The position numbers and the translations under genes were made by a program. DNA of 64,000 bases, taken from Sinorhizobium chiapasense. GTDB lineage: Bacteria > Pseudomonadota > Alphaproteobacteria > Rhizobiales > Rhizobiaceae. The stretch is from contig NZ_CP133150.1 in NCBI RefSeq assembly GCF_036488675.1, positions 186,001-250,000 of the forward strand, given 5' to 3'. Below the pieces are notes generated by a model. That model had not been told where the DNA came from. It made no database searches and was given only the letters and a program-made list of their open reading frames with translations. Below, in pieces: positions 19,859 to 29,695 of this stretch (position 1 is the first letter of the stretch; each line of letters begins with the position of its first letter).

Positions 19859-20851
19859 ATGCCCTACCTCCTCAGCCTTCTCGACAAAAGCCCGATCGAA
19901 CAGGGCCACACCGCCGCGGATGCTTTGCAGGCGACGGTAAAGCTTGCCATCCGGGCCGAGGAGCTCGGCTATCACCGGTTCTGGGTCGCCGAGCATCACA
20001 ACATGTCCAATCTGGCGAGCTCCTCGCCGGAGGCGCTGATAGCCTACCTCCTTGCCAGGACCTCGAAAATCCGTATCGGCTCCGGCGGCGTCATGTTGCA
20101 GCACTATAGTGCCTACAAGGTTGCCGAGACCTTTAATCTTCTGGCATCGCTTGCGCCCGGCCGCGTCGATCTCGGCGTCGGCAAGGCGCCGGGCGGCTTT
20201 CCGCTCGCAACGCGCGCCCTGCAGCTTGCCGCCGATCCGGCCAGCAGGCCGGATTTTACGGACCAGCTTTCGGACCTCAACACCTATCTTGCCGCCGACC
20301 CGAATTACAACGGTGCGCAAGCGACGCCATTTCCGCCGACCGCTCCCGAGCGCTTCCTGCTCGGCGCCAGCGTCGAAAGCGCCGAACTCGCTGCCGCGAA
20401 GGGCTGGGAGCTCGTCTTTGCCGGCCACCTGAATGGCGATCCTGACAATCTGCGCAAGACCTTCGAGACTTACGAGCGCGCATCCGGTGGCAAGCGCCCG
20501 ATCCTGGCGCTCGCAGCCTTTGCCGCCGAAAGCGAAGAATATGCCCGCGCGCGCGTCGGCAATCTGCGGGTTATCAAGGTGTTCCTGCCGAACGGTCAGA
20601 CCGTCAATGTCGGCAGCGAGGAACAGGCCGCCGAATTTGCTCGCCAGGCTGGTGTCACCGATTATCGCACCGAGGAAAAGGTGCCGAGCGTCCTGCACGG
20701 CACGGCAAAGCAGATCCGCAAGGAACTGGACGAGTTTCACCGCCGCTACGGCGTCAAGGAATTCGTGCTCGATACGCCGGCGCTCTCGGCTTCCGAGCGC
20801 CTCGCCTCCATCGAGCTGCTCGCGAAAGAGCGGCTTTCTCTCGTCGCCTGA
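19859..20851 (+). CDS. Luciferase-like flavin monooxygenase (LLM class, MsnO8-type)
   Basis: A 330-residue FMN-dependent oxidoreductase with bacterial-luciferase TIM-barrel motifs: YHRFWVAEHHNM, IRIGSGGVML, YKVAETFNLLASLAPGRVDLGVGKAPGG. The start is the ATG before PYLLSLLDKSPI; the upstream open frame has no family match. It is the first gene of the 19.9-29.1 kb operon. With the larger monooxygenase that follows, it probably oxidises the sulfur-bound carbon of imported S-substituted cysteine compounds, using FMNH2 and oxygen. The substrate is inferred from the operon. Confidence 0.85.
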   Translation: MPYLLSLLDKSPIEQGHTAADALQATVKLAIRAEELGYHRFWVAEHHNMSNLASSSPEALIAYLLARTSKIRIGSGGVMLQHYSAYKVAETFNLLASLAPGRVDLGVGKAPGGFPLATRALQLAADPASRPDFTDQLSDLNTYLAADPNYNGAQATPFPPTAPERFLLGASVESAELAAAKGWELVFAGHLNGDPDNLRKTFETYERASGGKRPILALAAFAAESEEYARARVGNLRVIKVFLPNGQTVNVGSEEQAAEFARQAGVTDYRTEEKVPSVLHGTAKQIRKELDEFHRRYGVKEFVLDTPALSASERLASIELLAKERLSLVA

Positions 20852-20875
20852 TCGTTTCCAAGGAGGATTGATCGC

Positions 20876-22216
20876 ATGGCTCAAAAAAAGATCACGTTCG
20901 GCATCATTCTGCAGGGCGCAGGCGGCAACATGAATGCTTGGAAGCATCCGAGCGGACCGGCGGATGCCAGCATCAATTTCGAGTTCTTGAAAATAACGGC
21001 ACTAAAGGCGGAGGCGGCTGGCATCGCCTTCGCTTTCGTGGCCGATGGCCTCTACATCAACGAAAAGTCGATCCCGCATTTCCTCAACCGTTTCGAGCCG
21101 CTGACGATCCTTTCTTCGCTGGCAACCGTGACGTCGAAGATCGGTCTCGCGGGCACGGTTTCGACCTCCTACAGCGATCCGTTCACCGTCGCCCGCCAGT
21201 TCGCTTCGCTCGACCTCTTGAGCGGCGGTAGGGCCGGCTGGAATGCGGTGACGACGCCGCTCGAGGGTACGGCGAAGAACTACAGCCGCCCGCATCCGGA
21301 ACACGCGCTACGCTACGAGATGGCGCATGAATATCTCGAAGTCGTCAAAGGTCTCTGGGACAGTTGGGACGACGATGCCTTCGTGCGTGACCGTGCAAGC
21401 GGAAAATTCTTTGATCGCGAGAAGCTGCATCGGCTCGATCACAAGGGGCGCTTCTTCCAGGTGGAAGGACCGCTCAATATCCAGCGCTCGCCCCAGGGCC
21501 AGCCGGTCATCTTCCAGGCGGGTTCGTCGGATGCCGGCATAAGCCTTGCCGGCAAGCACGCCGATGCCGTCTTCACCCATGCCGTTTCGCTCGAAGACAA
21601 CCAGACCTTCTCCCGGCGAGTACGGCAGGCGGCCGTGGCGCAGGGGCGTTCGGCGGACGATGTGAAGATCTTCCCCGGTATCGGACCGATCGTCGGCACA
21701 ACCCAGGCCGAGGCGGAAGAGAAATACCAGGTCATCCGCAATCTCATTTCGATCGAGGAGGCGCTCGCCTATCTCGGCCGCTTCTTCGACCATCACGATT
21801 TTAGCGTCTACGATCTCGATGAGCCGTTCCCGGAACTCGGCGATATCGGCAAGAACAGTTTCCGCTCGACCACTGACCGGATCAAGCGAACCGCCAGGGA
21901 GAAGGGCCACACGCTGCGCGAGGCGGCGCTCGAGGCCGCGACGCCGCGCGAAGGCTTCGTCGGCACGGCCGAAGCCATTGCCGACGAGATCATCGACTGG
22001 GTGGAGAAGGATGGCGCAGACGGTTTTATCCTCAGCTTCCCGGTAATTGCCGAGGGCCTGGACGACTTCATCCGGCTGGTCATTCCGATCCTACAGGAAC
22101 GCGGCAACTTCGATCCGCATCTTGAAGGCCAGACGCTGCGGGATCACCTAGGACTGCCACGGCGCGGAAGCGTTTATGCGGCCGGCCAGTCTGCGGCGGA
22201 AAAGGCGCGAGCCTGA
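20876..22216 (+). CDS. NtaA/SnaA/DszA-family FMN monooxygenase (YxeK/YtnJ-like)
   Basis: A 446-residue LLM-class monooxygenase of the nitrilotriacetate/DszA group. Motifs: [17 protein letters not shown] at the start, [51 protein letters not shown] and [11 protein letters not shown] good AAGGAGG lies 8 bases before the ATG. In B. subtilis, members of this family (YxeK, YtnJ) open N-acetyl-S-alkylcysteines to release cysteine; the same set of partner genes here (acetylase, deacetylase, amino acid ABC) supports the same role. Confidence 0.9.
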   Translation: MAQKKITFGIILQGAGGNMNAWKHPSGPADASINFEFLKITALKAEAAGIAFAFVADGLYINEKSIPHFLNRFEPLTILSSLATVTSKIGLAGTVSTSYSDPFTVARQFASLDLLSGGRAGWNAVTTPLEGTAKNYSRPHPEHALRYEMAHEYLEVVKGLWDSWDDDAFVRDRASGKFFDREKLHRLDHKGRFFQVEGPLNIQRSPQGQPVIFQAGSSDAGISLAGKHADAVFTHAVSLEDNQTFSRRVRQAAVAQGRSADDVKIFPGIGPIVGTTQAEAEEKYQVIRNLISIEEALAYLGRFFDHHDFSVYDLDEPFPELGDIGKNSFRSTTDRIKRTAREKGHTLREAALEAATPREGFVGTAEAIADEIIDWVEKDGADGFILSFPVIAEGLDDFIRLVIPILQERGNFDPHLEGQTLRDHLGLPRRGSVYAAGQSAAEKARA

Positions 22217-22276
22217 GACATTGACGAGGTAAACGGCTCGCGCCGGTGCGCGGCGCAACCTTTGGGAAGCAAAACC

Positions 22277-23464
22277 ATGAACATCCAGACTGACGGCGCG
22301 CGTCATCGCGACGACGCCGAACGGATAATCCTTGCCTCGATCGACGAGTTCGTCGCCATCCGGCGCGACCTGCATCAATATCCCGAACTCTCCTTCCATG
22401 AGGGGCGGACGTCCAGGCTCGTGGCCAAGTACCTGCTCTCCTACGGCTACGAGGTAACGGAGGGTGTCGGCGGTTATGGAGTGGTCGCGACGCTCAGGCG
22501 GGGGCCGGGTGGCAAGCGCATCGGCATCCGTGCGGATATCGATGCGCTGCCGATCGAAGAGGCGACAAATCTCGTCTATTCGAGCCGAAACCCGGGCGTC
22601 ATGCATGCCTGCGGTCATGACGGGCACACAACGATCCTGCTCGCCGCGGCCCGGTATCTCGCCGAACACGGCAAATTCTCCGGCACGCTGACGCTAATCT
22701 TCCAGCCGGCCGAGGAAGTCGGCGCCGGCGCCCGCAAGATGATCGAGGACCGGCTGTTCGAGCGCTTTCCCGTCGATGCGGTCTTCGGCCTGCACAATTG
22801 GCCGGGTGTTACGGCGGGCCAGTTCGGCTTCGTCGAAGGGCCGGCCATGGCCTCCGTCGACCAGGCTTTGATCCGCATCATTGGCAGGGGCGGCCATGGC
22901 GCCGCACCGCACGAGACCGTCGATCCGGTGCTCGCCTCCGCCTCCTTCATCACCGCATTGCAGAGCATCGTCGCCCGCAATGTCGATCCGCTCGAAATGG
23001 CGGTGCTGACCGTCGGCTCAATCCATGGCGGCTCGGCCTCCAACATCATCCCGGAAAGCGTCGAGCTGAAGCTGACGGCGCGGGCCTATTCCGAGGTGGT
23101 TCGCGACAAGCTGGAGGAACGCGTCCCGGTCTTGGCGCGCGCCCAGGCGGAGAGTTTTGGCGCCCAGGCGGAAGTGAAGTACCGCCGTGGTTTTCCGGCC
23201 GTGGTCAACCATCCCGAGGAAACACGTTTTGCCCGCCGCGTCGCCGAAGGAAGCTTTCCGGCGGAACAGGTGGCAAAGGATTTCAGGCCGCGCACGGCGA
23301 GCGAGGATTTCGCCTACATGCTGCACGCGAGGCCGGGCTCCTACCTGTTCGTCGGCAATGGCGACAGTGCTGCCCTTCACAGTCCGCAATACGATTTCAA
23401 CGACGAGATCATTGTGCCTGCCGCCCGATTCTGGGCGCGACTTGCCGAGACCTTCCTGTCGTGA
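22277..23464 (+). CDS. M20D amidohydrolase (N-acyl-amino acid deacylase)
   Basis: A 395-residue M20 family hydrolase of the hippurate hydrolase/YxeP (SndA) group. Motifs: RRDLHQYPELSFHE, GIRADIDALPI, HACGHDGHT (metal ligands), FQPAEEVGAGA and GLHNWPG, with a dimerisation domain from about residue 185 (GRGGHGAAPHETVDPV). In the cysteine-salvage scheme this enzyme removes the acetyl group after the monooxygenase step. A TTG five codons upstream is a weaker start. Confidence 0.92.
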   Translation: MNIQTDGARHRDDAERIILASIDEFVAIRRDLHQYPELSFHEGRTSRLVAKYLLSYGYEVTEGVGGYGVVATLRRGPGGKRIGIRADIDALPIEEATNLVYSSRNPGVMHACGHDGHTTILLAAARYLAEHGKFSGTLTLIFQPAEEVGAGARKMIEDRLFERFPVDAVFGLHNWPGVTAGQFGFVEGPAMASVDQALIRIIGRGGHGAAPHETVDPVLASASFITALQSIVARNVDPLEMAVLTVGSIHGGSASNIIPESVELKLTARAYSEVVRDKLEERVPVLARAQAESFGAQAEVKYRRGFPAVVNHPEETRFARRVAEGSFPAEQVAKDFRPRTASEDFAYMLHARPGSYLFVGNGDSAALHSPQYDFNDEIIVPAARFWARLAETFLS

Positions 23465-23482
23465 TCAGCCAAAGGAGCGAAA

Positions 23483-24034
23483 ATGAGCGATCGATTCCTC
23501 TATACAACGCCGCTTGATCCGCTGGCCAAGCCGCTGATCGACGAACTGATCCATGAATATGACAGCCGTTACGGCAGCTATTTCAATGCCGAAGGTGCTG
23601 CGGCCGAACTGAACCGCTATCCTCCTGAGGCCTTTGCGCCGCCTCACGGCAATTTTCTCCTGTTGATCCGCGATGGCCAAACCATCGGCGGCGGCGCTTT
23701 CAAGCACTACGACGAGCGCACGGCCGAGTTCAAACGCATCTGGACGCGCTCGGATCTGCGCCGCCAGGGCCTTGCCCGCAAGGTGCTGGTGGAGCTGGAG
23801 GCACAGGCGGCCCGGCAAGGCTATACCCGCATTTACCTGACGACCGGTTTCCGCCAGCCCGAAGCCGTCGGCCTTTATCTGAACTACGGCTACACCGCTC
23901 TCTTCGACACGGCCGTCGATCCAGAGGTCTACAAAAGCCTGCCCTTCGAGAAAGACATCACCCACCTCGTTCCGTCGGTTTTCGAAACCGAAGCGGCCAA
24001 ACCGCGCCTGCGCGTGGCCGGCGCAAGTCTCTGA
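23483..24034 (+). CDS. GNAT-family N-acetyltransferase
   Basis: A 183-residue acetyl-CoA-dependent acetyltransferase. The acetyl-CoA loop is seen as RSDLRRQGLARKVLVELEAQA (Q/RxxGxG/A pattern) and the C-terminal strand as RIYLTTGFRQPEAVGLYLNYGY. RBS AAGGAGC precedes the ATG. In the operon it is the natural counterpart of SnaA/YxeL, which N-acetylates S-alkylcysteines before oxidation. Confidence 0.88.
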   Translation: MSDRFLYTTPLDPLAKPLIDELIHEYDSRYGSYFNAEGAAAELNRYPPEAFAPPHGNFLLLIRDGQTIGGGAFKHYDERTAEFKRIWTRSDLRRQGLARKVLVELEAQAARQGYTRIYLTTGFRQPEAVGLYLNYGYTALFDTAVDPEVYKSLPFEKDITHLVPSVFETEAAKPRLRVAGASL

Positions 24035-24071
24035 AAACGGCAAAGGCCGGTAACCGCAAAGGGCAACAAGC

Positions 24072-25850
24072 ATGGCACTGACGACGGATTTCGCGGGCAT
24101 CAAGCCCGACAGCAGGACGGCAGAACCGAGGCAGGATCATTCCCGGTATCGCATCGTCCCGGCGCGCCATCCGGAGCGGCTGGCAGGCACGTTATTCGCC
24201 GCCGTTGTCATCATCGCCGTGCTCTATTCTACCTTCACCAATCCGCGCTGGGGTTGGGGCGTGTTTGCGGATTGGTTTTTTGCGGAGCCGGTGCTCGTCG
24301 GCCTTGGCAGGACGCTGCTCCTGACCGCGCTTGCCGCCATGTCGGGTTCCATCCTCGGAACCGCTCTGGCGCTCGCCCGCGTTTCCAAATCGCCGCTGCT
24401 TTCCGGTCTCTCGTGGGGATATATTTGGCTGCTGCGCTCGATCCCCGTCATTGTGCTGCTGCTGATCCTGAACAATCTCGGCTACCTCTACGAGACGATC
24501 AAAATCGGCATCCCCTTCACCGACACGGTCTTCCTTGACTATCCCACAGTGCAGCTGCTGACGCCCTTTGCCGCTGCCTTCCTCGGGCTCACGCTCAACC
24601 AGTCGGCCTTTTTCGCCGAGATCGTCCGCGGCGGCATCCTCTCGGTCGATCACGGTCAATTGGAGGCCGCCGCCGCTCTCGGTCTGCCGCGCCGCCGGCA
24701 AGCCTTCCGCATCGTGCTGCCCCAGGCCATGCGCTCCATCCTGCCGACCGGCTTCAATGAACTCATCGGTTTGGCGAAAAGCACCTCGATGGTCTACGTG
24801 CTGGCGCTGCCGGAGCTGTTCTACACGGTCCAGGTGATCTACCGCCGCAATCTCGAAGTCATTCCGCTGCTGATGGTCGCGACCGTCTGGTACTTGATCA
24901 TCATGACCGTGTTGTCGGTCGCCCAGTACTATATCGAACGCTATTTCTCCAAGGGCGCCGTGCGCAACCCGGCGCCGCTGCCCTTCCAGGCATTCTTCGA
25001 CCGTTTCCGCCGCCCGCTGCCTGTCCTCAATCTCGCGACCGATAGAGTCCGCAATACCGGCTTCCATGATGCGGCGGCCCTGCGGGCAGCGGGCGGAACG
25101 GTGCGGATCCACGGTATCTCCAAAAGCTTCGGTTCGCTGAAGGTGCTTGACGATGTCGAGCTCAATTTGCCGGCCGGCAGCGTGACCGCCGTGCTCGGCC
25201 CCTCTGGTTCAGGGAAGTCGACGCTGCTGCGCGTCATCAATCATCTGGAACGGGTGGACGAGGGTTTCATTTCGGTCGACGGAGATTTCGTCGGCTACAG
25301 AAGAAAGGGCGACACGCTCTACGAGCTGAAGGAGAAGGACATCCTCAAAGGCCGGGCCGACATCGGCATGGTCTTCCAGAGCTTTAATCTCTTTCCGCAT
25401 CTGACCGTGTTGGAAAACCTGATCGAAGCACCGATCCAGGTCCGCGGCGTCGGCCGGCAGGAAGCGGTGCAACTGGCGCAGGAACTGCTTGCTCGCATCG
25501 GCCTCAGCGACAAGATCAACGCCTATCCGCGCCAGCTCTCCGGCGGCCAGCAACAGCGGGTGGCGATCGCCCGGGCGCTGGCGCTTCGCCCGAAGGTGCT
25601 GCTCTTCGACGAGCCGACCTCCGCGCTCGATCCCGAGCTTGTCGGCGAGGTGCTCTATCTCATCAAGGAACTGGCCCGCACCGGCACGACGCTCGTCATC
25701 GTCACGCATGAAATCGGCTTTGCCCGGGAAGTCGCCGATACGGTCGTCTTCATGGACAGCGGCCGCATTCTGGAGGCTGGACCGCCGGCCCGCATCTTCA
25801 CGCAAGCGGAGCATCCCCGGACACGCGAATTCCTCGCCAAGGTTCTCTAG
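24072..25850 (+). CDS. Amino acid ABC transporter, permease-ATPase fusion
   Basis: A 592-residue fusion. Residues about 1-310 are a HisM/GlnP-type permease with five or six membrane segments and the EAA loop [28 protein letters not shown]; a disordered linker follows; residues about 345-592 are a GlnQ-type ATPase with [47 protein letters not shown] and VIVTHE. Separate subunits are the rule, so one polypeptide here should dimerise to form a complete importer core. It serves the two binding proteins downstream. Confidence 0.93.
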   Translation: MALTTDFAGIKPDSRTAEPRQDHSRYRIVPARHPERLAGTLFAAVVIIAVLYSTFTNPRWGWGVFADWFFAEPVLVGLGRTLLLTALAAMSGSILGTALALARVSKSPLLSGLSWGYIWLLRSIPVIVLLLILNNLGYLYETIKIGIPFTDTVFLDYPTVQLLTPFAAAFLGLTLNQSAFFAEIVRGGILSVDHGQLEAAAALGLPRRRQAFRIVLPQAMRSILPTGFNELIGLAKSTSMVYVLALPELFYTVQVIYRRNLEVIPLLMVATVWYLIIMTVLSVAQYYIERYFSKGAVRNPAPLPFQAFFDRFRRPLPVLNLATDRVRNTGFHDAAALRAAGGTVRIHGISKSFGSLKVLDDVELNLPAGSVTAVLGPSGSGKSTLLRVINHLERVDEGFISVDGDFVGYRRKGDTLYELKEKDILKGRADIGMVFQSFNLFPHLTVLENLIEAPIQVRGVGRQEAVQLAQELLARIGLSDKINAYPRQLSGGQQQRVAIARALALRPKVLLFDEPTSALDPELVGEVLYLIKELARTGTTLVIVTHEIGFAREVADTVVFMDSGRILEAGPPARIFTQAEHPRTREFLAKVL

Positions 25851-25941
25851 CGCTGGCCAGCGCTGGTGAAATGCCGGGCCGCGACTGGCTGCTCCGGTTG
25901 AATAACAACCACGACAACTCAAAACGAAATGGAGAAGGGGC

Positions 25942-26886
25942 ATGACATTTGCAGATAGGGCAAGGCTTCTCATAGCGGGAGCTGTAACCATTGGCGCGAT
26001 CGGGTTTGGTTCCGCTCAGGCGCAGCAGAAATTCGATCTCAGCCCGGAGCAGCCGAACCGGGTGCGCGTCGAAAAGAACGAGAAGCGCGTCGCCGAAATC
26101 AAGGACTTCAAGTTTGTCGAAAATGGCGTCTTCACCGTCGGCATCAGCACGAGCGGGAATCTGCCGCTGCATGATTATGCCTCCGATTCCAAGACCGTCA
26201 TCGGCTACGACGTCGATCTGGCGCAGGCGATTGCCGACAGCCTCGGGCTGAAGCTCAATCTCGTTTCCGTCGCCTGGGCCGATTGGCCGCTCGGACTGAC
26301 GTCCGGCAAGTTCGATGCAGTGATTTCGAATGTGACGGTGACGGAGGAGCGCAAGGAGAAATTCGACTTCTCGACCTACCGCAAGGACGAGCTCGGCTTC
26401 TACGTCAAGGCCGACAGTGCGATCACCTCGATCAAGGAACCGAAGGATATTGCCGGGCTGAGGGTCATCACCGATGCCGGCACCAACCAGGAGAAGATCC
26501 TGCTGGAATGGGACCGCCGGAACGTCGCGGCCGGCCTGAAGCCGATCGAGGTGCAATATTACGACGACGACGCGGTCAAGGACCTGGCTGTCCAATCCGG
26601 CAGAGCTGATGCCGTCTTCAGCGTCAACGCAACGCAGGCCTACGCCTCGGGACTGAACGGCAAGACCAAGCTTGTCGGCACGGTGAGCGGCGGCTGGCCG
26701 ATCACGGCCGAGATCGCGGTGACCACGCGCAAGGACAGCGGTCTGGCGGCTCCTCTGACTGCCGTCATTAATGACCTGATCGCCAGCGGCGCCTACAAGA
26801 CGATCCTCGATACTTGGAATCTCGGCCCCGAGGCGATCGACAAGGCTCAGACCAATCCGCTCGGTCTGCCGAAGAGCGGCTCCTGA
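25942..26886 (+). CDS. ABC transporter periplasmic binding protein (family 3), copy 1
   Basis: A 314-residue amino acid-type solute-binding protein with a signal peptide (about 1-28, ending SAQAQ). Mature motifs: FTVGISTSGNLPLHDYASD, VIGYDVDLAQAIADSLG, LGLTSGKFDAVISNVTVTEERKEKFDFS. An unusually long N-terminal extension of about 45 residues (EQPNRVRVEKNEKRVAEI) precedes the first binding-domain strand. It is about half identical to the next gene, so the pair is a tandem duplication, possibly with different ligand preference. Confidence 0.92.
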   Translation: MTFADRARLLIAGAVTIGAIGFGSAQAQQKFDLSPEQPNRVRVEKNEKRVAEIKDFKFVENGVFTVGISTSGNLPLHDYASDSKTVIGYDVDLAQAIADSLGLKLNLVSVAWADWPLGLTSGKFDAVISNVTVTEERKEKFDFSTYRKDELGFYVKADSAITSIKEPKDIAGLRVITDAGTNQEKILLEWDRRNVAAGLKPIEVQYYDDDAVKDLAVQSGRADAVFSVNATQAYASGLNGKTKLVGTVSGGWPITAEIAVTTRKDSGLAAPLTAVINDLIASGAYKTILDTWNLGPEAIDKAQTNPLGLPKSGS

Positions 26887-26898
26887 TTGCTTCCTACC

Positions 26899-26924
26899 GG
26901 GCCGGCCGGGATTCGGGCCGGCCC
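26899..26924 (+). promoter_or_regulatory. Intercistronic stem-loop
   Basis: Nine-base GC-only stem (GGGCCGGCC / GGCCGGCCC) with an 8-base loop, 12 bases after the first binding-protein stop. No T-run follows; it probably stabilises the upstream mRNA or lowers read-through. Confidence 0.65.
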
Positions 26925-26955
26925 ATCCTGCCTGACAATTTGGAGATAGAAGACG

Positions 26956-27891
26956 ATGATTGCCCTTCCGGCATTCCGGACCTTGTTGATTGCTGCGACG
27001 GCGCTTGGCCTTTCCTTCAGCGCTGGCCATGCGGCCGATGATTTCGACCTCGGTCCACAACAGCCGGGCCGGCTTCATGCCGCGAGAAATGATGCGGCGA
27101 TCGCGGCGATCCCGAAGGATTTCAAGTTCGTCACCCCGGGCAAGCTCACCATCGCTGTCAGTCCCGGCGGCCCGCCGCTTGCGACTTATGCTACGGACGC
27201 CAAGACCGTGATCGGAGCAGATCCCGACTATGCCTACGCCATCGCCGACAGCCTCGGCCTGACGCTCGAAATCCTGCCGGTCGCCTGGATCGACTGGCCG
27301 CTCGGCCTCACCTCGGGCAAGTATGATGCTGTCATCTCCAATGTTGGGGTCACCGAGCAGCGCAAGGAGAAGTTCGATTTCTCCACCTACCGCCAGGGCC
27401 TGCACGGCTTCTTCGTGAAATCCGACAGCCCCATCGCCTCGATCAAGGAACCGAAAGATGCCGCCGGCCTCAGGGTCATCGTCAGCGCCGGCACCAACCA
27501 GGAGCGCATCCTCTTGAGGTGGAGCGACGAAGACGTCGCCGCCGGCCTGAAGCCGATCGAACTGCAATATTACGACGACGAGGCGGCAAGCCTGATCGCG
27601 CTCCATTCGGGCCGGGCCGACGTCATTGTTCAGCCGCACGCGCAGCTCGTCTTCATCGCCGCGCGCGACAAGAACATCAAGCGCGTCGGCACGCTGAGCG
27701 CCGGCTGGCCCGATCGTTCGGACGTGGCGATCGCCACCCGCAAGGGGAGTGGGCTCGCCGATGCGCTGACCATCGCCACCAACGGCCTGATCAGGGACGG
27801 CACCTACGTCGAAATCCTCCACCATTGGCATCTGACCGAGGAAGCCTTGCCGTCATCCGAGACCAACCCGCCCGGCCTACCGAAATACTGA
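26956..27891 (+). CDS. ABC transporter periplasmic binding protein (family 3), copy 2
   Basis: A 311-residue paralogue of the preceding gene, with signal peptide (about 1-27, ending AGHAA), the same N-terminal extension (QQPGRLHAARNDAAIAAI) and the same central text LGLTSGKYDAVISNVGVTEQRKEKFDFSTYR. Ligand-contact regions differ (for example SPGGPPLATYATD against STSGNLPLHDYASD), so the two receptors may take different substrates into one importer. Confidence 0.92.
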   Translation: MIALPAFRTLLIAATALGLSFSAGHAADDFDLGPQQPGRLHAARNDAAIAAIPKDFKFVTPGKLTIAVSPGGPPLATYATDAKTVIGADPDYAYAIADSLGLTLEILPVAWIDWPLGLTSGKYDAVISNVGVTEQRKEKFDFSTYRQGLHGFFVKSDSPIASIKEPKDAAGLRVIVSAGTNQERILLRWSDEDVAAGLKPIELQYYDDEAASLIALHSGRADVIVQPHAQLVFIAARDKNIKRVGTLSAGWPDRSDVAIATRKGSGLADALTIATNGLIRDGTYVEILHHWHLTEEALPSSETNPPGLPKY

Positions 27892-27921
27892 GGATCGGAC
27901 GGCACGGACGGGAAGAATGAC

Positions 27922-28479
27922 ATGAGCGACCGCACCATATCGATCAACCATATCGGCCTCCTCACCCCCGGCAATTATCCTGACGACGATCCCCTGCAGG
28001 GACTGGAGCAGACGCTCCAGCAACTGCAATATGGAGAGGAGCTGGGCTTCGATAGTGCCTGGGTCCGCCAGCGGCATCTGGAGCCGGGGATCTCTTCCGC
28101 AAGCGCCTTCCTGGCGGCGGCCACACAGCGAACCAGCCGGATCGAGCTCGGAACCGCGGTCATTCCAATCGCCTATGAGAGCCCCTATCGGCTGGCCGAA
28201 GATCTCGCCACCGTCGCTGTTCTCTCGCGCGGGCGGCTGAATATCGGCGTCAGCGCCGGAAAGCCGCTGCACGCCGAGCTGATTGGCCCGCTCGCCTTCG
28301 ACGGCGACTGGACGAGTTATGATTTCTCGCATGATCGCGTGTTGCGCTTGGCCGACAACCTGCGCGGCACCCATCTCGGAGACGAACAGACCTTGATCAA
28401 GACGCCCTTCGGTCCGCAGCGGCCGCGCCTGTCGATCGCCTACGCCCTTCCACAACACAGTGAGGAACATTATCAGTGA
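27922..28479 (+). pseudogene. LLM-class flavin oxidoreductase with internal deletion
   Basis: Only 185 residues against about 340 for the family. Residues 1-165 are a normal luciferase-fold N-terminal half (SAWVRQRHLEPGISS, RIELGTAVIPIAYESPYRLAEDLATVAVLSRGRLNIGVS). The text then jumps to IAYALPQHSEEHYQ, which resembles the far C-terminal ALPFxFExxDY block, so roughly 110-150 codons have been deleted in frame. The protein lacks half of the barrel and the flavin phosphate site. Reading frame and coupling to the next gene are kept. Confidence 0.75.
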
Positions 28480-29072
28480 CCAAATCGTTGGAATACTTCT
28501 TTTCGATCGGCTCACCCTGGTCCTACATCGGCTTCGACGCCCTTACCGAACTTGCGGCGAACAACGACGTCGTCATCACGCCCTATCTGACGACGGTGGT
28601 CGAGGAAAATGGCGGGATCTTCTCGCGCAACCGCCCCGAGATCCGGCGTGCCTACGGGACGCGGGACCTCAAACGCTGGGCGCGCGTACGCGGCAAGGAA
28701 TTGCGGCTCGAAAACCGCCCGGATTTGAGCGATCCGACGCCGGCCTCTTTCTTTGTGATCGCCGCCAATCTCGACGGGCAGGATTGGACCGGCGTCGCCC
28801 GCGCCTTGCAGCATGCCTTCTGGAGCGATGCGAGTGACATCGGCAACCCCGATGTGCGCGAGGCGATCATAACTGCAGCAGGGTTCGATGGCGCGGCGCT
28901 GCTCAGGCGAGAGGCCGACGACGATGTCCAGAACAAGTGGTCGGCGGACCGCGTGCATGCGCGCGACAGCGGCGTCTTCGGTTTCCCCACCTATGTCTAT
29001 GATGGCGAGATCTATTGGGGGCAGGACAATCTACCCTTCCTCGAACGTCATCTTCGCGGTGACAGGCCTTAG
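28476..29072 (+). CDS. 2-hydroxychromene-2-carboxylate isomerase family protein (DsbA fold)
   Basis: A 198-residue thioredoxin-fold protein of the HCCA isomerase/GST kappa family: EYFFSIGSPWSYIGF at the start (active-site serine replacing the CxxC cysteine), ADRVHARDSGVFGFPTYVYDGEIYWGQDNLPFLERHL at the end, quoted as two adjoining motifs. It starts at a GTG whose next bases form the stop of the preceding gene (4-base overlap). Such enzymes use glutathione; in this operon it may handle a thiol or aldehyde product, but that is a guess. Confidence 0.85.
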   Translation: MTKSLEYFFSIGSPWSYIGFDALTELAANNDVVITPYLTTVVEENGGIFSRNRPEIRRAYGTRDLKRWARVRGKELRLENRPDLSDPTPASFFVIAANLDGQDWTGVARALQHAFWSDASDIGNPDVREAIITAAGFDGAALLRREADDDVQNKWSADRVHARDSGVFGFPTYVYDGEIYWGQDNLPFLERHLRGDRP

Positions 29073-29416
29073 GTCAACTTCAGGCCTATCTTCTTGCGTC
29101 CAGGACGGGGGACTCTCGCGGGCGCCGATTTGGGTGTCTTTCCGAGGCCGGCGGCACGAGCGAGTTCCGAACGCTTGCGGGCATAATTCGGAGCAATCAT
29201 TGGGTAGTCGGCTGGAAGATTCCATTTCTCCCGATATTGCTCCGGCGTGAGCCCAAACTTTGCCATCAGGTGTCGCCTAAGGGATTTGAACTTCTTGCCG
29301 TCCTCCCTTGCGTTGTAGAAGCTGATGCAAACGTCGACGGTCGGAAAGGGTGAGCTGCAAATAGCACTGCGACATGCAAGAATCTCCAAGGGGCAAGCCA
29401 TTGTTTTTATTGCCAT
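29069..29416 (-). CDS. MucR/Ros-family regulator, atypical N-terminal half
   Basis: The C-terminal part is a clear MucR/Ros domain: EDGKKFKSLRRHLMAKFGLTPEQYREKW then LPADYPMIAPNYARKRSELA, quoted in two pieces. The zinc finger is abnormal: the usual CLEDGKKF has become AREDGKKF, so a zinc-binding cysteine is missing. Only about 45 residues precede it, and the likely original 5-prime end is replaced by an IS end near 29447. MucR proteins control exopolysaccharide and symbiosis genes. This one may be defective or act without zinc. Confidence 0.7.
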   Translation of the reverse strand: MAIKTMACPLEILACRSAICSSPFPTVDVCISFYNAREDGKKFKSLRRHLMAKFGLTPEQYREKWNLPADYPMIAPNYARKRSELARAAGLGKTPKSAPARVPRPGRKKIGLKLT

Positions 29417-29695
29417 GTCGCACTTGGAAATAGAATGTACCCCCCCTACATGAGATGTGGCGGCCAGGTTGAAATGTCCGCCGTGGCGCAAAGTAAAAAT
29501 GTCACTTTGGATACGTCTTCAGCCATTTAGAAATACGACACTCGGCATGTCCACTTGCGCTGAGGCAAGCCCCCGACCGGACCGGCTGGGCCGGGTTGCA
29601 AGGGAAGGGAGGGGGCGGCTGAAGGGCACCCCTTCGGCTTTAGCTTTCTCAGTTTCAATTGTTGCGTTCCTGGTAGATGTTGCTGGCAGCTGAAT

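Noticed and set aside
24192..25112. 306-codon minus-strand open frame
   Set aside because: Antisense to the permease half of the permease-ATPase fusion; no family similarity and low-complexity composition.
25798..27831. 677-codon minus-strand open frame
   Set aside because: It is antisense to two binding-protein genes that are full length with signal peptides and family motifs; high-GC codon bias leaves the opposite strand open.
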